Of a stretch of 64,000 bases of DNA, positions 25,216 through 40,400 are shown piece by piece; position 1 is the first letter of the stretch, and every line of letters starts with the position of its first letter. The position numbers and the translations under genes are program-made. Origin of the DNA: Hydractinia symbiolongicarpus. Lineage: Eukaryota; Cnidaria; Hydrozoa; Anthoathecata; Hydractiniidae. The notes below the pieces were generated by a model. It saw only the letters and a list, made by a program, of their open reading frames with translations. It had not been told where the DNA came from and searched no databases. The DNA lies in the NCBI RefSeq assembly GCF_029227915.1, contig NC_079877.1, positions 35,429,851 to 35,493,850 on the forward strand, read 5' to 3'.

Positions 25216-28200
25216 CATCAATAATGAAAACGTTTTTGAAAACTACAAGTCTCATGCGTTTTAGTGGTGAAAAAATATTTTAAAAATCGTTCGGGAAATG
25301 AGTTTACTCCCTGGGTACATTCTTTGTATACTTTTGACTATACGGGCCGAGTCCGGGATTTACGGGAAGTCGCGGGTTTTCGTTTGCCGGCGTTTAAACT
25401 TCTTTTATTCAGCGTCTCATCAAAAATGAAAACATTTTTGAAAACTACAAGTCTCATGGGCTTTAGTGGTGAAATAATAATTTAAAAAATCGTTCGAGAA
25501 ATGAGTATACACCCTGGGTACTTTCTTTGTATACTTTTGACTATACGGGCCGAGTCCAGGATTTACGAGAAATCGCAGGTTTTCGTTTGCCGGCGAATAA
25601 ACCACTTTCATTAAGCGTCTCATCAAAAATGAAAACATTTCTGAAAACTACAAGTCTCATGCGTTTTAGTGGTGAAAAGATAATTTAAAAAATCGTTCGG
25701 GAAATGAGTTTACTCCCTGGGTACTTTCTTTGTATACTTTTGACTATACGGGCCGAGTCCGGGATTTACGGGAAATCGCAGGTTTTCCTTTGCCGGCGAT
25801 TAAACTTCCTTTATTCAGCGTCTCATCAAAAATGAAAACATTTTTGAAAACTACAAGTCTCATGCGTTGTAGTGGTGAAAAAATAATTTAAAAAATCGTT
25901 CGGAAAACGAGTTTACTCCCTGGGTACTTTCTTTGTATACTTTTGACTATATGGGCCAAGCCCGGGATTTACTGGAAATCGCGGGTTTTCGTTTGCCGGC
26001 GATTAAACCTCTTTCATTAAGCGTCTCATCAAAAATGAAAACATTTTTGAAAACTACAAGTCTCATGCGTTTTAGTGGTGAAAATATAATTTAAAAAATC
26101 GTTCGGGAAATGAGTTTACTCCCTGGGTACTTTCTTTGTACACTTTTGACTATACGGGCCGAGTCCGGGATTTACGGGAAATCGCAGGTTTTCCTTTGCC
26201 GGCGATTAAACTTCTTTTATTCAGCGTCTCATCAAAAATGAAAACATTTTTGAAAACTACAAGTCTCATGCGTTGTAGTGGTGAAAAAATAATTTAAAAA
26301 ATCGTTCGGAAAATGAGTTTACTCCCTGGGTACTTTCTTTGTATACTTTTGGCTATATGAGCCAAGCCCGGGATTTACTGGAAATCGCGGGTTTTCGTTT
26401 GCCGGCGATTAAACTTCTTTTATTCAGCGTCCCATCAAATATGAAAACATTTTTGAAAACTACAAGTCTCATGCGTTTAGTGGTAAAAAAATAATATAAA
26501 AAATCCTTCGGGAAATGAGTTTACTCCCGGGGTACTTTCTTTGTATACTTTTGACTATACAGGCCGAGTCCGGGGTTTACGGGAAATGGCGGGTTTTCGT
26601 TTGCCGGCGATTAAACTTCTTTTATTCAGCGTCTCATCAAAAATGAAAACATTTTTGAAAACTACAAGTCTCATGGGTTTTAGTGTTGAAAAAATAATTT
26701 AAAAAATCGTTCTGGAAATGAGTTTACTCACAGGGTACTTTCTTTGTATACTTTTGACTATACGGGCCGAGGCGGGATTTACGGGAAATCGCAGGTTTTC
26801 GTTTGCCGGCAATTAAACCTCTTTTATTACACGTCTCATCAAAAATGAAAACATTTTTGAAAACTACAAGTCTCATGCGTTGTAGTGGTGAAAAAATAAT
26901 TTAAAAAATCGTTCGGAAAATGAGTTTACTCCCTGGGTACTTTCTTTGTATACTTTTGACTATATGGGCCAAGCCCGGGATTTACTGGAAATCGCGGGTT
27001 TTCGTTTGCAGGCGATTAAACCTCTTTCATTAAGCGTCTCATCAAAAATGAAAACATTTTTGAAAACTACAAGTCTCATGCGTTTTAGTGGTGAAAATAT
27101 AATTTAAAAAATCGTTCGGGAAATGAGTTTACTCCCTGGGTACTTTCTTTGTACACTTTTGACTATACGGGCCGAGTCCGGGATTTACGGGAAATCGCGG
27201 ATTTTCGTTTGCCGGCGATTAAACTTCTTTTATTCAGCGTCCCATCAAATATGAAAATATTTTTGAAAACTACAAGTCTCATGCGTTTAGTGGTAAAAAA
27301 ATAATATAAAAAATCCTTCGGGAAATGAGTTTACTCCCGGGGTACTTTCTTTGTATACTTTTGACTATACAGGCCGAGTCCGGGGTTTACGGGAAATGGC
27401 GGGTTTTCGTTTGCCGGCGTTTAAACTTCTTTTATCCAGCGTCTCATCAAAAATGAAAACATTTTTGAAAACTACAAGTCTCATGGGTTTTAGTGTTGAA
27501 AAAATAATTTAAAAAATCGTTCTGGAAATGAGTTTACTCACAGGGTACTTTCTTTGTATACTTTTGACTATACGGTCCGAGTCCGGGATTTACGGGAAAT
27601 CGCAGGTTTTCGTTTGCCGGCGATTAAACCACTTTTATTACACGTCTCATCAAAAATGAAAACATTTCTGAAAACTACAAGTCTCATGCATTTTAGTTGT
27701 GAAAAAATAATTTAAAATATCGTTTGGGAAATGAGTTTACTCACAGGGTACTTTCTTTGTATACATTCGACTATACGGGCTAAGCCCGGGATTTACGGGA
27801 AATCGCGGGTTTTCGTTTGCCGGCGATTAAACCTCTTTCATTAAGCGTCTCATCAAAAATGAAAACGTTTTTGAAAACTACAAGTCTCATGCATTTTAGT
27901 GGTGAAAAAATAATTTAAAATATCGTTCGGGAATTGAATTTACTCACAGGGTACTTTCTTTGTATACATTCGACTTTACGGGCCAAGCCCAGGATTTACG
28001 GGAAATCGCGGGTTTTCGTTTGCCTGCGATTAAACCTCTTTCATTAAGCGTCTCATCAATAATGAAAACGTTTTTGAAAACTACAAGTCTCATGCATTTT
28101 AGTGGTGAAAAAATATTTTAAAAATCGTTCGGGAAATGAGTTTACTCCCTGGGTACATTCTTTGTATACTTTTGACTATACGGGCCGAGTCCGGGATTTA

Positions 28201-31200
28201 CGGGAAGTCGCGGGTTTTCGTTTGCCGGCGTTTAAACTTCTTTTATTCAGCGTCTCATCAAAAATGAAAACATTTTTGAAAACTACAAGTCTCATGGGCT
28301 TTAGTGGTGAAATAATAATTTAAAAAATCGTTTGGGAAATGAGTATACACCCTGGGTACTTTCTTTGTATACTTTTGACTATACGGGCCGAGTCCAGGAT
28401 TTACGGGAAATCGCAGGTTTTCGTTTGCCGGCGAATAAACCACTTTCATTAAGCGTCTCATCAAAAATGAAAACATTTCTGAAAACTACAAGTCTCATGC
28501 GTTTTAGTGGTGAAAAGATAATTTAAAAAATCGTTCGGGAAATGAGTTTACTCCCTGGGTACTTTCTTTGTATACTTTTGACTATACCGGCCGAGTCCGG
28601 GATTTACGGGAAATCGCAGGTTTTCCTTTGCCGGCGAATAAACTTCCTTTATTCAGCGTCTCATCAAAAATGAAAACATTTTTGAAAACTACAAGTCTCA
28701 TGCGTTGTAGTGGTGAAAAAATAATTTAAAAAATCGTTCGGAAAATGAGTTTACTCCCTGGGTACTTTCTTTGTATACTTTTGACTATATGGGCCAAGCC
28801 CGGGATTTACTGGAAATCGCGGGTTTTCGTTTGCCGGCGATTAAACCTCTTTCATTAAGCGTCTCATCAAAAATGAAAACATTTTTGAAAACTACAAGTC
28901 TCATGCGTTTTAGTGGTGAAAATATAATTTAAAAAATCGTTCGGGAAATGAGTTTACTCCCTGGGTACTTTCTTTGTACACTTTTGACTATACGGGCCGA
29001 GTCCGGGATTTACGGGAAATCGCAGGTTTTCCTTTGCCGGCGATTAAACTTCTTTTATTCAGCGTCTCATCAAAAATGAAAACATTTTTGAAAACTACAA
29101 GTCTCATGCGTTGTAGTGGTGAAAAAATAATTTAAAAAATCGTTCGGAAAATGAGTTTACTCCCTGGGTACTTTCTTTGTATACTTTTGACTATATGGGC
29201 CAAGCCCGGGATTTACTGGAAATCGCGGGTTTTCGTTTGCCGGCGATTAAACCTCTTTCATTAAGCGTCTCATCAAAAATGAAAACATTTTTGAAAACTA
29301 CAAGTCTCATGCGTTTTAGTGGTGAAAATATAATTTAAAAAATCTTTCCGGAAATGAGTTTACTCCCTGGCTACTTTCTTTGTACACTTTTGACTATACG
29401 GGCCGAGTCCGGGATTTACGGGAAATCGCGGATTTTCGTTTGCCGGCGATTAAACTTCTTTTATTCAGCGTCCCATCAAATATGAAAACATTTTTGAAAA
29501 CTACAAGTCTCATGCGTTTAGTGGTAAAAAAATAATATAAAAAATCCTTCGGGAAATGAGTTTACTCCCGGGGTACTTTCTTTGTATACTTTTGACTATA
29601 CAGGCCGAGTCCGGGGTTTACGGGAAATGGCGGGTTTTCGTTTGCCGGCGATTAAACTTCTTTTATTCAGCGTCTCATCAAAAATGAAAACATTTTTGAA
29701 AACTACAAGTCTCATGGGTTTTAGTGTTGAAAAAATAATTTAAAAAATCGTTCTGGAAATGAGTTTACTCACAGGGTACTTTCTTTGTATACATTCGACT
29801 ATACGGGCCAAGCCCGGGATTTACGGGAAATCGCGGGTTTTCGTTTGCCGGCGATTAAACCTCTTTCATTAAGCGTCTCATCAAAAATGAAAACGTTTTT
29901 GAAAACTACAAGTCTCATGCATTTTAGTGGTGAAAAAATAATTTAAAATATCGTTCGGGAATTGAGTTTACTCACAGGGTACTTTCTTTGTATACATTCG
30001 ACTATACGGGCCAAGCCCAGGATTTACGGGAAGTCGCGGGTTTTCGTTTGCCGGCGTTTAAACTTCTTTTATTCAGCGTCTCATCAAAAATGAAAACATT
30101 TTTGAGAACTACAAGTCTCATGGGCTTTAATGGTGAAATAATAATTTAAAAAATCGTTCGGGAAATGAGTATACACCCTGGGTACTTTCTTTGTATACTT
30201 TTGACTATACGGGCCGAGTCCAGGATTTACGGGAAATCGCAGGTTTTCGTTTGCCGGCGAATAAACATCTTTCATTAAGCGTCTCATCAAAAATGAAAAC
30301 ATTTCTGAAAACTACAAGTCTCATGCGTTTTAGTGGTGAAAAGATAATTTAAAAAATCGTTCGGGAAATGAGTTTACTCCCTGGGTACTTTCTTTGTATA
30401 CTTTTGACTATACGGGCCGAGTCCGGGATTTACGGGAAATCGCAGGTTTTCCTTTGCCGGCGATTAAACTTCCTTTATTCAGCGTCTCATCAAAAATGAA
30501 AACATTTTTGAAAACTACAAGTCTCATGCGTTGTAGTGGTGAAAAAATAATTTAAAAAATCGTTCGGAAAATGAGTTTACTCCCTGGGTACTTTCTTTGT
30601 ATACTTTTGACTATATGGGCCAAGCCCGGGATTTACTGGAAATCGCGGGTTTTCGTTTGCCGGCGATTAAACCTCTTTCATTAAGCGTCTCATCAAAAAT
30701 GAAAACATTTTTGAAAACTACAAATCTCATGCGTTTTAGTGGTGAAAATATAATTTAAAAAATCGTTCGGGAAATGAGTTTACTCCCTGGGTACTTTCTT
30801 TGTACACTTTTGACTATACGGGCCGAGTCCGGGATTTACGGGAAATCGCAGGTTTTCCTTTGCCGGCGATTAAACTTCTTTTATTCAGCGTCTCATCAAA
30901 AATGAAAACATTTTTGAGAACTACAAGTCTCATGGGCTTTAATGGTGAAATAATAATTTAAAAAATCGTTCGGGAAATGAGTATACACCCTGGGTACTTT
31001 CTTTGTATACTTTTGACTATACGGGCCGAGTCCAGGATTTACGGGAAATCGCAGGTTTTCGTTTGCCGGCGAATAAACATCTTTCATTAAGCGTCTCATC
31101 AAAAATGAAAACATTTCTGAAAACTACAAGTCTCATGCGTTTTAGTGGTGAAAAGATAATTTAAAAAATCGTTCGGGAAATGAGTTTACTCCCTGGGTAC

Positions 31201-34200
31201 TTTCTTTGTATACTTTTGACTATACGGGCCGAGTCCGGGATTTACGGGAAATCGCAGGTTTTCCTTTGCCGGCGATTAAACTTCCTTTATTCAGCGTCTC
31301 ATCAAAAATGAAAACATTTTTGAAAACTACAAGTCTCATGCGTTGTAGTGGTGAAAAAATAATTTAAAAAATCGTTCGGAAAATGAGTTTACTCCCTGGG
31401 TACTTTCTTTGTATACTTTTGACTATATGGGCCAAGCCCGGGATTTACTGGAAATCGCGGGTTTTCGTTTGCCGGCGATTAAACCTCTTTCATTAAGCGT
31501 CTCATCAAAAATGAAAACATTTTTGAAAACTACAAGTCTCATGCGTTTTAGTGGTGAAAATATAATTTAAAAAATCGTTCGGGAAATGAGTTTACTCCCT
31601 GGGTACTTTCTTTGTACACTTTTGACTATACGGGCCGAGTCCGGGATTTACGGGAAATCGCAGGTTTTCCTTTGCCGGCGATTAAACTTCTTTTATTCAG
31701 CGTCTCATCAAAAATGAAAACATTTTTGAAAACTACAAGTCTCATGCGTTGTAGTGGTGAAAAAATAATTTAAAAAATCGTTCGGAAAATGAGTTTACTC
31801 CCTGGGTACTTTCTTTGTATACTTTTGACTATATGGGCCAAGCCCGGGATTTACTGGAAATCGCGGGTTTTCGTTTGCCGGCGATTAAACCTCTTTCATT
31901 AAGCGTCTCATCAAAAATGAAAACATTTTTGAAAACTACAAGTGTCATGCGTTTTAGTGGTGAAAATATAATTTAAAAAATCTTTCCGGAAATGAGTTTA
32001 CCTCCTGGCTACTTTCTTTGTACACTTTTGACTATACGGGCCGAGTCCGGGATTTACGGGAAATCGCGGATTTTCGTTTGCCGGCGATTAAACTTCTTTT
32101 ATTCAGCGTCCCATCAAATATGAAAATATTTTTGAAAACTACAAGTCTCATGCGTTTAGTGGTAAAAAAATAATATAAAAAATCCTTCGGGAAATGAGTT
32201 TACTCCCGGGGTACTTTCTTTGTATACTTTTGACTATACAGGCCGAGTCCGGGGTTTACGGGAAATGGCGGGTTTTCGTTTGCCGGCGATTAAACTTCTT
32301 TTATTCAGCGTCTCATCAAAAATGAAAACATTTTTGAAAACTACAAGTCTCATGGGTTTTAGTGTTGAAAAAATAATTTAAAAAATCGTTCTGGAAATGA
32401 GTTTACTCACAGGGTACTTTCTTTGTATACATTCGACTATACGGGCCAAGCCCGGGATTTACGGGAAATCGCGGGTTTTCGTTTGCCGGCGATTAAACCT
32501 CTTTCATTAAGCGTCTCATCAAAAATGAAAACGTTTTTGAAAACTACAAGTCTCATGCATTTTAGTGGTGAAAAAATAATTTAAAATATCGTTCGGGAAT
32601 TGAGTTTACTCACAGGGTACTTTCTTTGTATACATTCGACAATACGGGCCAAGCCCAGGATTTACGGGAAATCGCGGGTTTTCGTTTGCCGGCGATTAAA
32701 CCTCTTTCATTAAGCGTCTCATCAAAAATGAAAACGTTTTTGAAAACTACAAGTCTCATGGGCTTTAGTGGTGAAATAATAATTTAAAAAATCGTTCGGG
32801 AAATGAGTATACACCCTGGGTACTTTCTTTGTATACTTTTGACTATACGGGCCGAGTCCAGGATTTACGGGAAATCGCAGGTTTTCGTTTGCCGGCGATT
32901 AAACCACTTTCATTAAGCGTCGCATCAAAAATGAAAACATTTCTGAAAACTACAAGTCTCATGCGTTTTAGTGGTGAAAAGATAATTTAAAAAATCGTTC
33001 GGGAAATGAGTTTACTTCCTGGGTACTTTCTTTGTATACTTTTGACTATACGGGCCGAGTCCGGGATTTACGGGAAATCGCGGGTTTTCGTTTGCCGGCG
33101 ATTAAACCTCTTTCATTAAGCGTCTCATCAAAAATGAAAACGTTTTTGAAAACTACAAGTCTCATGGGCTTTAGTGGTGAAATAATAATTTAAAAAATCG
33201 TTCGGGAAATGAGTATACACCCTGGGTACTTTCTTTGTATACTTTTGACTATACGGGCCGAGTCCAGGATTTACGGGAAATCGCAGGTTTTCGTTTGCCG
33301 GCGATTAAACCACTTTCATTAAGCGTCTCATCAAAAATGAAAACATTTCTGAAAACTACAAGTCTCATGCGTTTTATTGGTGAAAAGATAATTTAAAAAA
33401 TCGTTCGGGAAATGAGTTTACTCCCTGGGTATTTTCTTTGTATACTTTTGACTATACGGGCCGAGTCCGGGATTTACGGGAAATCGCAGGTTTTCCTTTG
33501 CCGGCGATTAAACTTCTTTTATTCAGCGTCTCATCAAAAATGAAAACATTTTTGAAAACTACAAGTCTCATGCGTTGTAGTGGTGAAAAAATAATTTAAA
33601 AAATCGTTCGGAAAATGAGTTTACTCCCTGGGTACTTTCTTTGTATACTTTTGACTATATGGGCCAAGCCCGGTATTTACTGGAAATCGCGGGTTTTCGT
33701 TTGCCGGCGATTAAACCTCTTTCATTAAGCGTCTCATCAAAAATGAAAACATTTTTGAAAACTACAAGTCTCATGCGTTTTAGTGGTGAAAATATAATTT
33801 AAAAATTCGTTCGGGAAATGAGTTTACTCCCTGGGTACTTTTTTTGTACACTTTTGACTATACGGGCCGAGTCCGGGATTTACGGGAAATCGCGGATTTT
33901 CGTTTGCCGGCGATTAAACTTCTTTTATTCAGCGTCCCATCAAATATAAAAATATTTTTGAAAACTACAAGTCTCATGCGTTTAGTGGTAAAAAAATAAT
34001 ATAAAAAATCCTTCGGGAAATGAGTTTACTCCCGGGGTACTTTCTTTGTATACTTTTGACTATACAGGCCGAGTCCGGGGTTTACGGGAAATGGCGGGTT
34101 TTCGTTTGCCGGCGATTAAACTTCTTTTATTCAGCGTCTCATCAAAAATGAAAACATTTTTGAAAACTACAAGTCTCATGCGTTGTAGTGGTGAAAAAAT

Positions 34201-37200
34201 AATTTAAAAAATCGTTCGGAAAATGAGTTTACTCCCTGGGTACTTTCTTTGTATACTTTTGACTATATGGGCCAAGCCCGGGATTTACTGGAAATCGCGG
34301 GTTTTCGTTTGCCGGCGATTAAACCTCTTTCATTAAGCGTCTCATCAAAAATGAAAACATTTTTGAAAACTACAAGTCTCATGCGTTTTAGTGGTGAAAA
34401 TATAATTTAAAAAATCGTTCGGGAAATGAGTTTACTCCCTGGGTACTTTCTTTGTACACTTTTGACTATACGGGCCGAGTCCAGGATTTACGGGAAATCG
34501 CAGGTTTTCGTTTGCCGGCGAATAAACCACTTTCATTAAGCGTCTCATCAAAAATGAAAACATTTCTGAAAACTACAAGTCTCATGCGTTTTAGTGGTGA
34601 AAAGATAATTTAAAAAATCGTTCGGGAAATGAGTTTACTCCCTGGGTACTTTCTTTGTATACTTTTGACTATACGGGCCGAGTCCGGGATTTACGGGAAA
34701 TCGCAGGTTTTCCTTTGCCGGCGATTAAACTTCTTTTATTCAGCGTCTCATCAAAAATGAAAACATTTTTGAAAACTACAAGTCTCATGCGTTGTTGTGG
34801 TGAAAAAATAATTTAAAAAATCGTTCGGAAAATGAGTTTACTCCCTGGGTACTTTCTTTGTATACTTTTGACTATATGGGCCAAGCCCGGGATTTACTGG
34901 AAATCGCGGGTTTTCGTTTGCCGGCGATTAAACCTCTTTCATTAAGCGTCTCATCAAAAATGAAAAGATTTTTGAAAACTACAAGTCTCATGCGTTTTAG
35001 TGGTGAAAATATAATTTAAAAAATCGTTCGGGAAATGAATTTACTCCCTGGGTACTTTCTTTGTACACTTTTGACTATACGGGCCGAGTCCGGGATTTAC
35101 GGGAAATCGCGGATTTTCGTTTGCCGGCGATTAAACTTCTTTTATTCAGCGTCCCATCGAATATGAAAATATTTTTGAAAACTACAAGTCTCATGCGTTT
35201 ATTGGTAAAAAAAATAATATAAAAAATCCTTCGGGAAATGAGTTTACTCCCGGGGTACTTTCTTTGTATACTTTTGACTATACAGGCCGAGTCCGGGGTT
35301 TACGGGAAATGGCGGGTTTTCGTTTGCCGGCGATTAAACTTCTTTTATTCAGCGTCTCATCAAAAATGAAAACATTTTTGAAAACTACAAGTCTCATGGG
35401 TTTTAGTGTTGAAAAAATAATTTAAAAAATCGTTCTGGAAATGAGTTTACTCACAGGGTACTTTCTTTGTATACATTCGACTATACGGGCCAAGCCCGGG
35501 ATTTACGGGAAATCGCGGGTTTTCGTTTGCCGGCGATTAAACCTCTTTCATTTAGCGTCTCATCAAAAATGAAAACGTTTTTGAAAACTACAAGTCTCAT
35601 GCATTTTAGTGGTGAAAAAATAATTTAAAATATCGTTCGGGAATTGAGTTTACTCACAGGGTACTTTCTTTGTATACATTCGACAATACGGGCCAAGCCC
35701 AGGATTTACGGGAAATCGCGGGTTTTCGTTTGCCGGCGATTAAACCTCTTTCATTAAGCGTCTCATCAAAAATGAAAACGTTTTTGAAAACTACAAGTCT
35801 CATGGGCTTTAGTGGTGAAATAATAATTTAAAAAATCGTTCGGGAAATGAGTATACACCCTGGGTACTTTCTTTGTATACTTTTGACTATACGGGCCGAG
35901 TCCAGGATTTACGGGAAATCGCAGGTTTTCGTTTGCCGGCGATTAAACCACTTTCATTAAGCGTCTCATCAAAAATGAAAACATTTCTGAAAACTACAAG
36001 TCTCATGCGTTTTAGTGGTAAAAAGATAATTTAAAAAATCGTTCGGGAAATGAGTTTACTCCCTGGGTACTTTCTTTGTATACTTTTGACTATACGGGCC
36101 GAGTCCGGGATTTACGGGAAATCGCAGGTTTTCCTTTGCCGGCGATTAAACTTCTTTTATTCAGCGTCTCATCAAAAATGAAAACATTTTTAAAAACTAC
36201 AAGTCTCATGCGTTGTAGTGGTGAAAAAATAATTTAAAAAATCGTTCGGAAAATGAGTTTACTCCCTGGGTACTTTCTTTGTATACTTTTGACTATATGG
36301 GCCAAGCCCGGTATTTACTGGAAATCGCGGGTTTTCGTTTGCCGGCGAATAAACCTCTTTCATTAAGCGTCTCATCAAAAATGAAAACATTTTTGAAAAC
36401 TACAAGTCTCATGCGTTTTAGTGGTGAAAATATAATTTAAAAATTCGTTCATGAAATGAGTTTACTCCCTGGGTACTTTCTTTGTACACTTTTGACTATA
36501 CGGGCCGAGTCCGGGATTTACGGGAAATCGCGGATTTTCGTTTGCCGGCGATTAAACTTCTTTTATTCAGCGTCCCATCAAATATAAAAATATTTTTGAA
36601 AACTACAAGTCTCATGCGTTTAGTGGTAAAAAAATAATATAAAAAATCCTTCGGGAAATGAGTTTACTCCCGGGGTACTTTCTTTGTATACTTTTGACTA
36701 TACAGGCCGAGTCCGGGGTTTACGGGAAATGGCGGGTTTTCGTTTGCCGGCGATTAAACTTCTTTTATTCAGCGTCTCATCAAAAATGAAAACATTTTTG
36801 AAAACTACAAGTCTCATGGGTTTTAGTGTTGAAAAAATAATTTAAAAAATCGTTCTTGAAATGAGTTTACTCACAGGGTACTTCCTTTGTATACTTTTGA
36901 CTATACGGGCCGAGTCCGGGATTTACGGGAAATCGCAGGTTTTCGTTTGCCGGCGATTAAACCACTTTTATTACACGTCTCATCAAAAATGAAAACATTT
37001 CTGAAAACTACAAGTCTCATGCATTTTAGTGGTGAAAAAATAATTTAAAATATCGTTTGGGAAATGAGTTTACTCACAGGGTACTTTCTTTGTATACATT
37101 CGACTATACGGGCCAAGCCCGGGATTTACGGGAAATCGCGGGTTTTCGTTTGCCGGCGATTAAACCTCTTTCATTAAGCGTCTCATCAAAAATGAAAACG

Positions 37201-37400
37201 TTTTTGAAAACTACAAGTCTCATGCATTTTAGTGGTGAAAAAATAATTTAAAATATCGTTCGGAATTGAGTTTACTCACAGGGTACTTTCTTTGTATACA
37301 TTCGACTATACGGGCCAAGCCCAGGATTTACGGGAAATCGCAGGTTTTCGTTTGCCGGCGATTAAACCTCTTTCATTAAGCGTCTCATCAAAAATGAAAA
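25215..37400. repeat. Super-block B, copy 1 (partner about 44.5-55.5 kb)
   Basis: About 60 monomers in an order that recurs downstream. Matching rare variants include 'tcaataatg' (25221 and 44489), 'ttttggctatat' (26351 and 45619), 'gcattttagttgtg' (27691 and 46757), 'ctttccgg' (31982 and 51249), 'tgggtattttc' (33427 and 52694), 'aatataaaaatattt' (33943 and 52804), 'gcgtttattggt' (35195 and 53650), 'tcatttagcgtc' and 'agcccggtatttac' (36306 and 54761). Offsets vary between about 18.05 and 20.49 kb in steps of whole monomers. Confidence 0.85.
30090..31712. repeat. 812-bp tandem duplication inside super-block B
   Basis: Two adjacent four-monomer copies begin near 30.09 and 30.90 kb. They share the otherwise rare 'tttgagaactac', 'gggctttaatgg' and 'aataaacatctttc'. 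Equivalent points are 812 bp apart (30084 and 30896). Copy 1 has a private 'acaaatctc' near 30.72 kb. Confidence 0.82.
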
Positions 37401-40400
37401 CGTTTTTGAAAGCTACAAGTCTCATGCGTTTTAGTGGTGAAATAATAATTTAAAAAATCGTTCGGGAAATGAGTATACACCCTGGGTACTTTCTTTGTAT
37501 ACTTTTGACTATACGGGCCGAGTCCGGGATTTACGGGAAGTCGCGGGTTTTCGTTTGCCGGCGTTTAAACTTCTTTTATTCAGCGTCTCATCAAAAATGA
37601 AAACATTTTTGAAAACTACAAGTCTCATGGGCTTTAGTGGTGAAATAATAATTTAAAAAATCGTTCGGGAAATGAGTATACACCCTGGGTACTTTCTTTG
37701 TATACTTTTGACTATACGGGCCGAGTCCAGGATTTACGGGAAATCGCAGGTTTTCGTTTGCCGGCGAATAAACCACTTTCATTAAGCGTCTCATCAAAAA
37801 TGAAAACATTTCTGAAAACTACAAGTCTCATGCGTTTTAGTGGTGAAAAGATAATTTAAAAAATCGTTCGGGAAATGAGTTTACTCCCTGGGTACTTTCT
37901 TTGTATACTTTTGACTATACGGGCCGAGTCCGGGATTTACGGGAAATCGCAGGTTTTCCTTTGCCGGCGATTAAACTTCTTTTATTCAGCGTCTCATCAA
38001 AAATGAAAACATTTTTGAAAACTACAAGTCTCATGCGTTGTAGTGGTGAAAAAAATAATTTAAAAAATCGTTCGGAAAATGAGTTTACTCCCTGGGTACT
38101 TTCTTTGTATACTTTTGACTATATGGGCCAAGCCCGGGATTTACTGGAAATCGCGGGTTTCGTTTGCAGGCGATTAAACCTCTTTCATTAAGCGTCTCAT
38201 CAAAAATGAAAACATTTTTGAAAACTACAAGTCTCATGCGTTTTAGTGGTGAAAATATAATTTAAAAAATCGTTCGGGAAATGAGTTTACTCCCTAGGTA
38301 CTTTCTTTGTACACTTTTGACTATACGGGCCGAGTCCGGGATTTACGGGAAATCGCGGATTTTCGTTTGCCGGCGATTAAACTTCTTTTATTCAGCGTCC
38401 CATCAAATATGAAAATATTTTTGAAAACTACAAGTCTCATGCGTTTAGTGGTAAAAAAATAATATAAAAAATCCTTCGGGAAATGAGTTTACTCCCGGGG
38501 TACTTTCTTTGTATACTTTTGACTATACAGGCCGAGTCCGGGGTTTACGGGAAATGGCGGGTTTTCGTTTGCCGGCGATTAAACTTCTTTTATTCAGCGT
38601 CTCATCAAAAATGAAAACATTTTTGAAAACTACAAGTCTCATGGGTTTTAGTGTTGAAAAAATAATTTAAAAAATCGTTCTGGAAATGAGTTTACTCACA
38701 GGGTACTTTCTTTGTATACTTTTGACTATACGGGCCGAGTCCGGGATTTACGGGAAATCGCAGGTTTTCGTTTGCCGGCGGTTAAACCACTTTTATTACA
38801 CGTCTCATCAAAAATGAAAACATTTTTGAAAACTACAAGTCTCATGCGTTGTAGTGGTGAAAAAATAATTTAAAAAATCGTTCGGAAAATGAGTTTACTC
38901 CCTGGGTACTTTCTTTGTATACTTTTGACTATATGGGCCAAGCCCGGGATTTACTGGAAATCGCGGGTTTTCGTTTGCAGGCGATTAAACCTCTTTCATT
39001 AAGCGTCTCATCAAAAATGAAAACATTTTTGAAAACTACAAGTCTCATGCGTTTTAGTGGTGAAAATATAATTTAAAAAATCGTTCGGGAAATGAGTTTA
39101 CTCCCTGGGTACTTTCTTTGTACACTTTTGACTATACGGGCCGAGTCCTGGATTTACGGGAAATCGCGGATTTTCGTTTGCCGGCGATTAAACTTCTTTT
39201 ATTCAGCGTCCCATCAAATATGAAAATATTTTTGAAAACTACAAGTCTCATGCATTTTAGTGGTGAAAAAATAATTTAAAATATCGTTTGGGAAATGAGT
39301 TTACTCACAGGGTACTTTCTTTGTATACATTCGACTATACGGGCCAAGCCCGGGATTTACGGGAAATCGCGGGTTTTCGTTTGCCGGCGATTAAACCTCT
39401 TTCATTAAGCGTCTCATCAAAAATGAAAACGTTTTTGAAAACTACAAGTCTCATGCATTTTAGTGGTGAAAAAATAATTTAAAATATCGTTCGGAATTGA
39501 GTTTACTCACAGGGTACTTTCTTTGTATACATTCGACTATACGGGCCAAGCCCAGGATTTACGGGAAATCGCAGGTTTTCGTTTGCCGGCGATTAAACCT
39601 CTTTCATTAAGCGTCTCATCAAAAATGAAAACGTTTTTGAAAGCTACAAGTCTCATGCGTTTTAGTGGTGAAATAATAATTTAAAAAATCGTTCGGGAAA
39701 TGAGTATACACCCTGGGTACTTTCTTTGTATACTTTTGACTATACGGGCCGAGTCCGGGATTTACGGGAAGTCGCGGGTTTTCGTTTGCCGGCGTTTAAA
39801 CTTCTTTTATTCAGCGTCTCATCAAAAATGAAAACATTTTTGAAAACTACAAGTCTCATGGGCTTTAGTGGTGAAATAATAATTTAAAAAATCGTTCGGG
39901 AAATGAGTATACACCCTGGGTACTTTCTTTGTATACTTTTGACTATACGGGCCGAGTCCAGGATTTACGGGAAATCGCAGGTTTTCGTTTGCCGGCGAAT
40001 AAACCACTTTCATTAAGCGTCTCATCAAAAATGAAAACATTTCTGAAAACTACAAGTCTCATGCGTTTTAGTGGTGAAAAGATAATTTAAAAAATCGTTC
40101 GGGAAATGAGTTTACTCCCTGGGTACTTTCTTTGTATACTTTTGACTATACGGGCCGAGTCCGGGATTTACGGGAAATCGCAGGTTTTCCTTTGCCGGCG
40201 ATTAAACTTCTTTTATTCAGCGTCTCATCAAAAATGAAAACATTTTTGAAAACTACAAGTCTCATGCGTTGTAGTGGTGAAAAAAATAATTTAAAAAATC
40301 GTTCGGAAAATGAGTTTACTCCCTGGGTACTTTCTTTGTATACTTTTGACTATATGGGCCAAGCCCGGGATTTACTGGAAATCGCGGGTTTCGTTTGCAT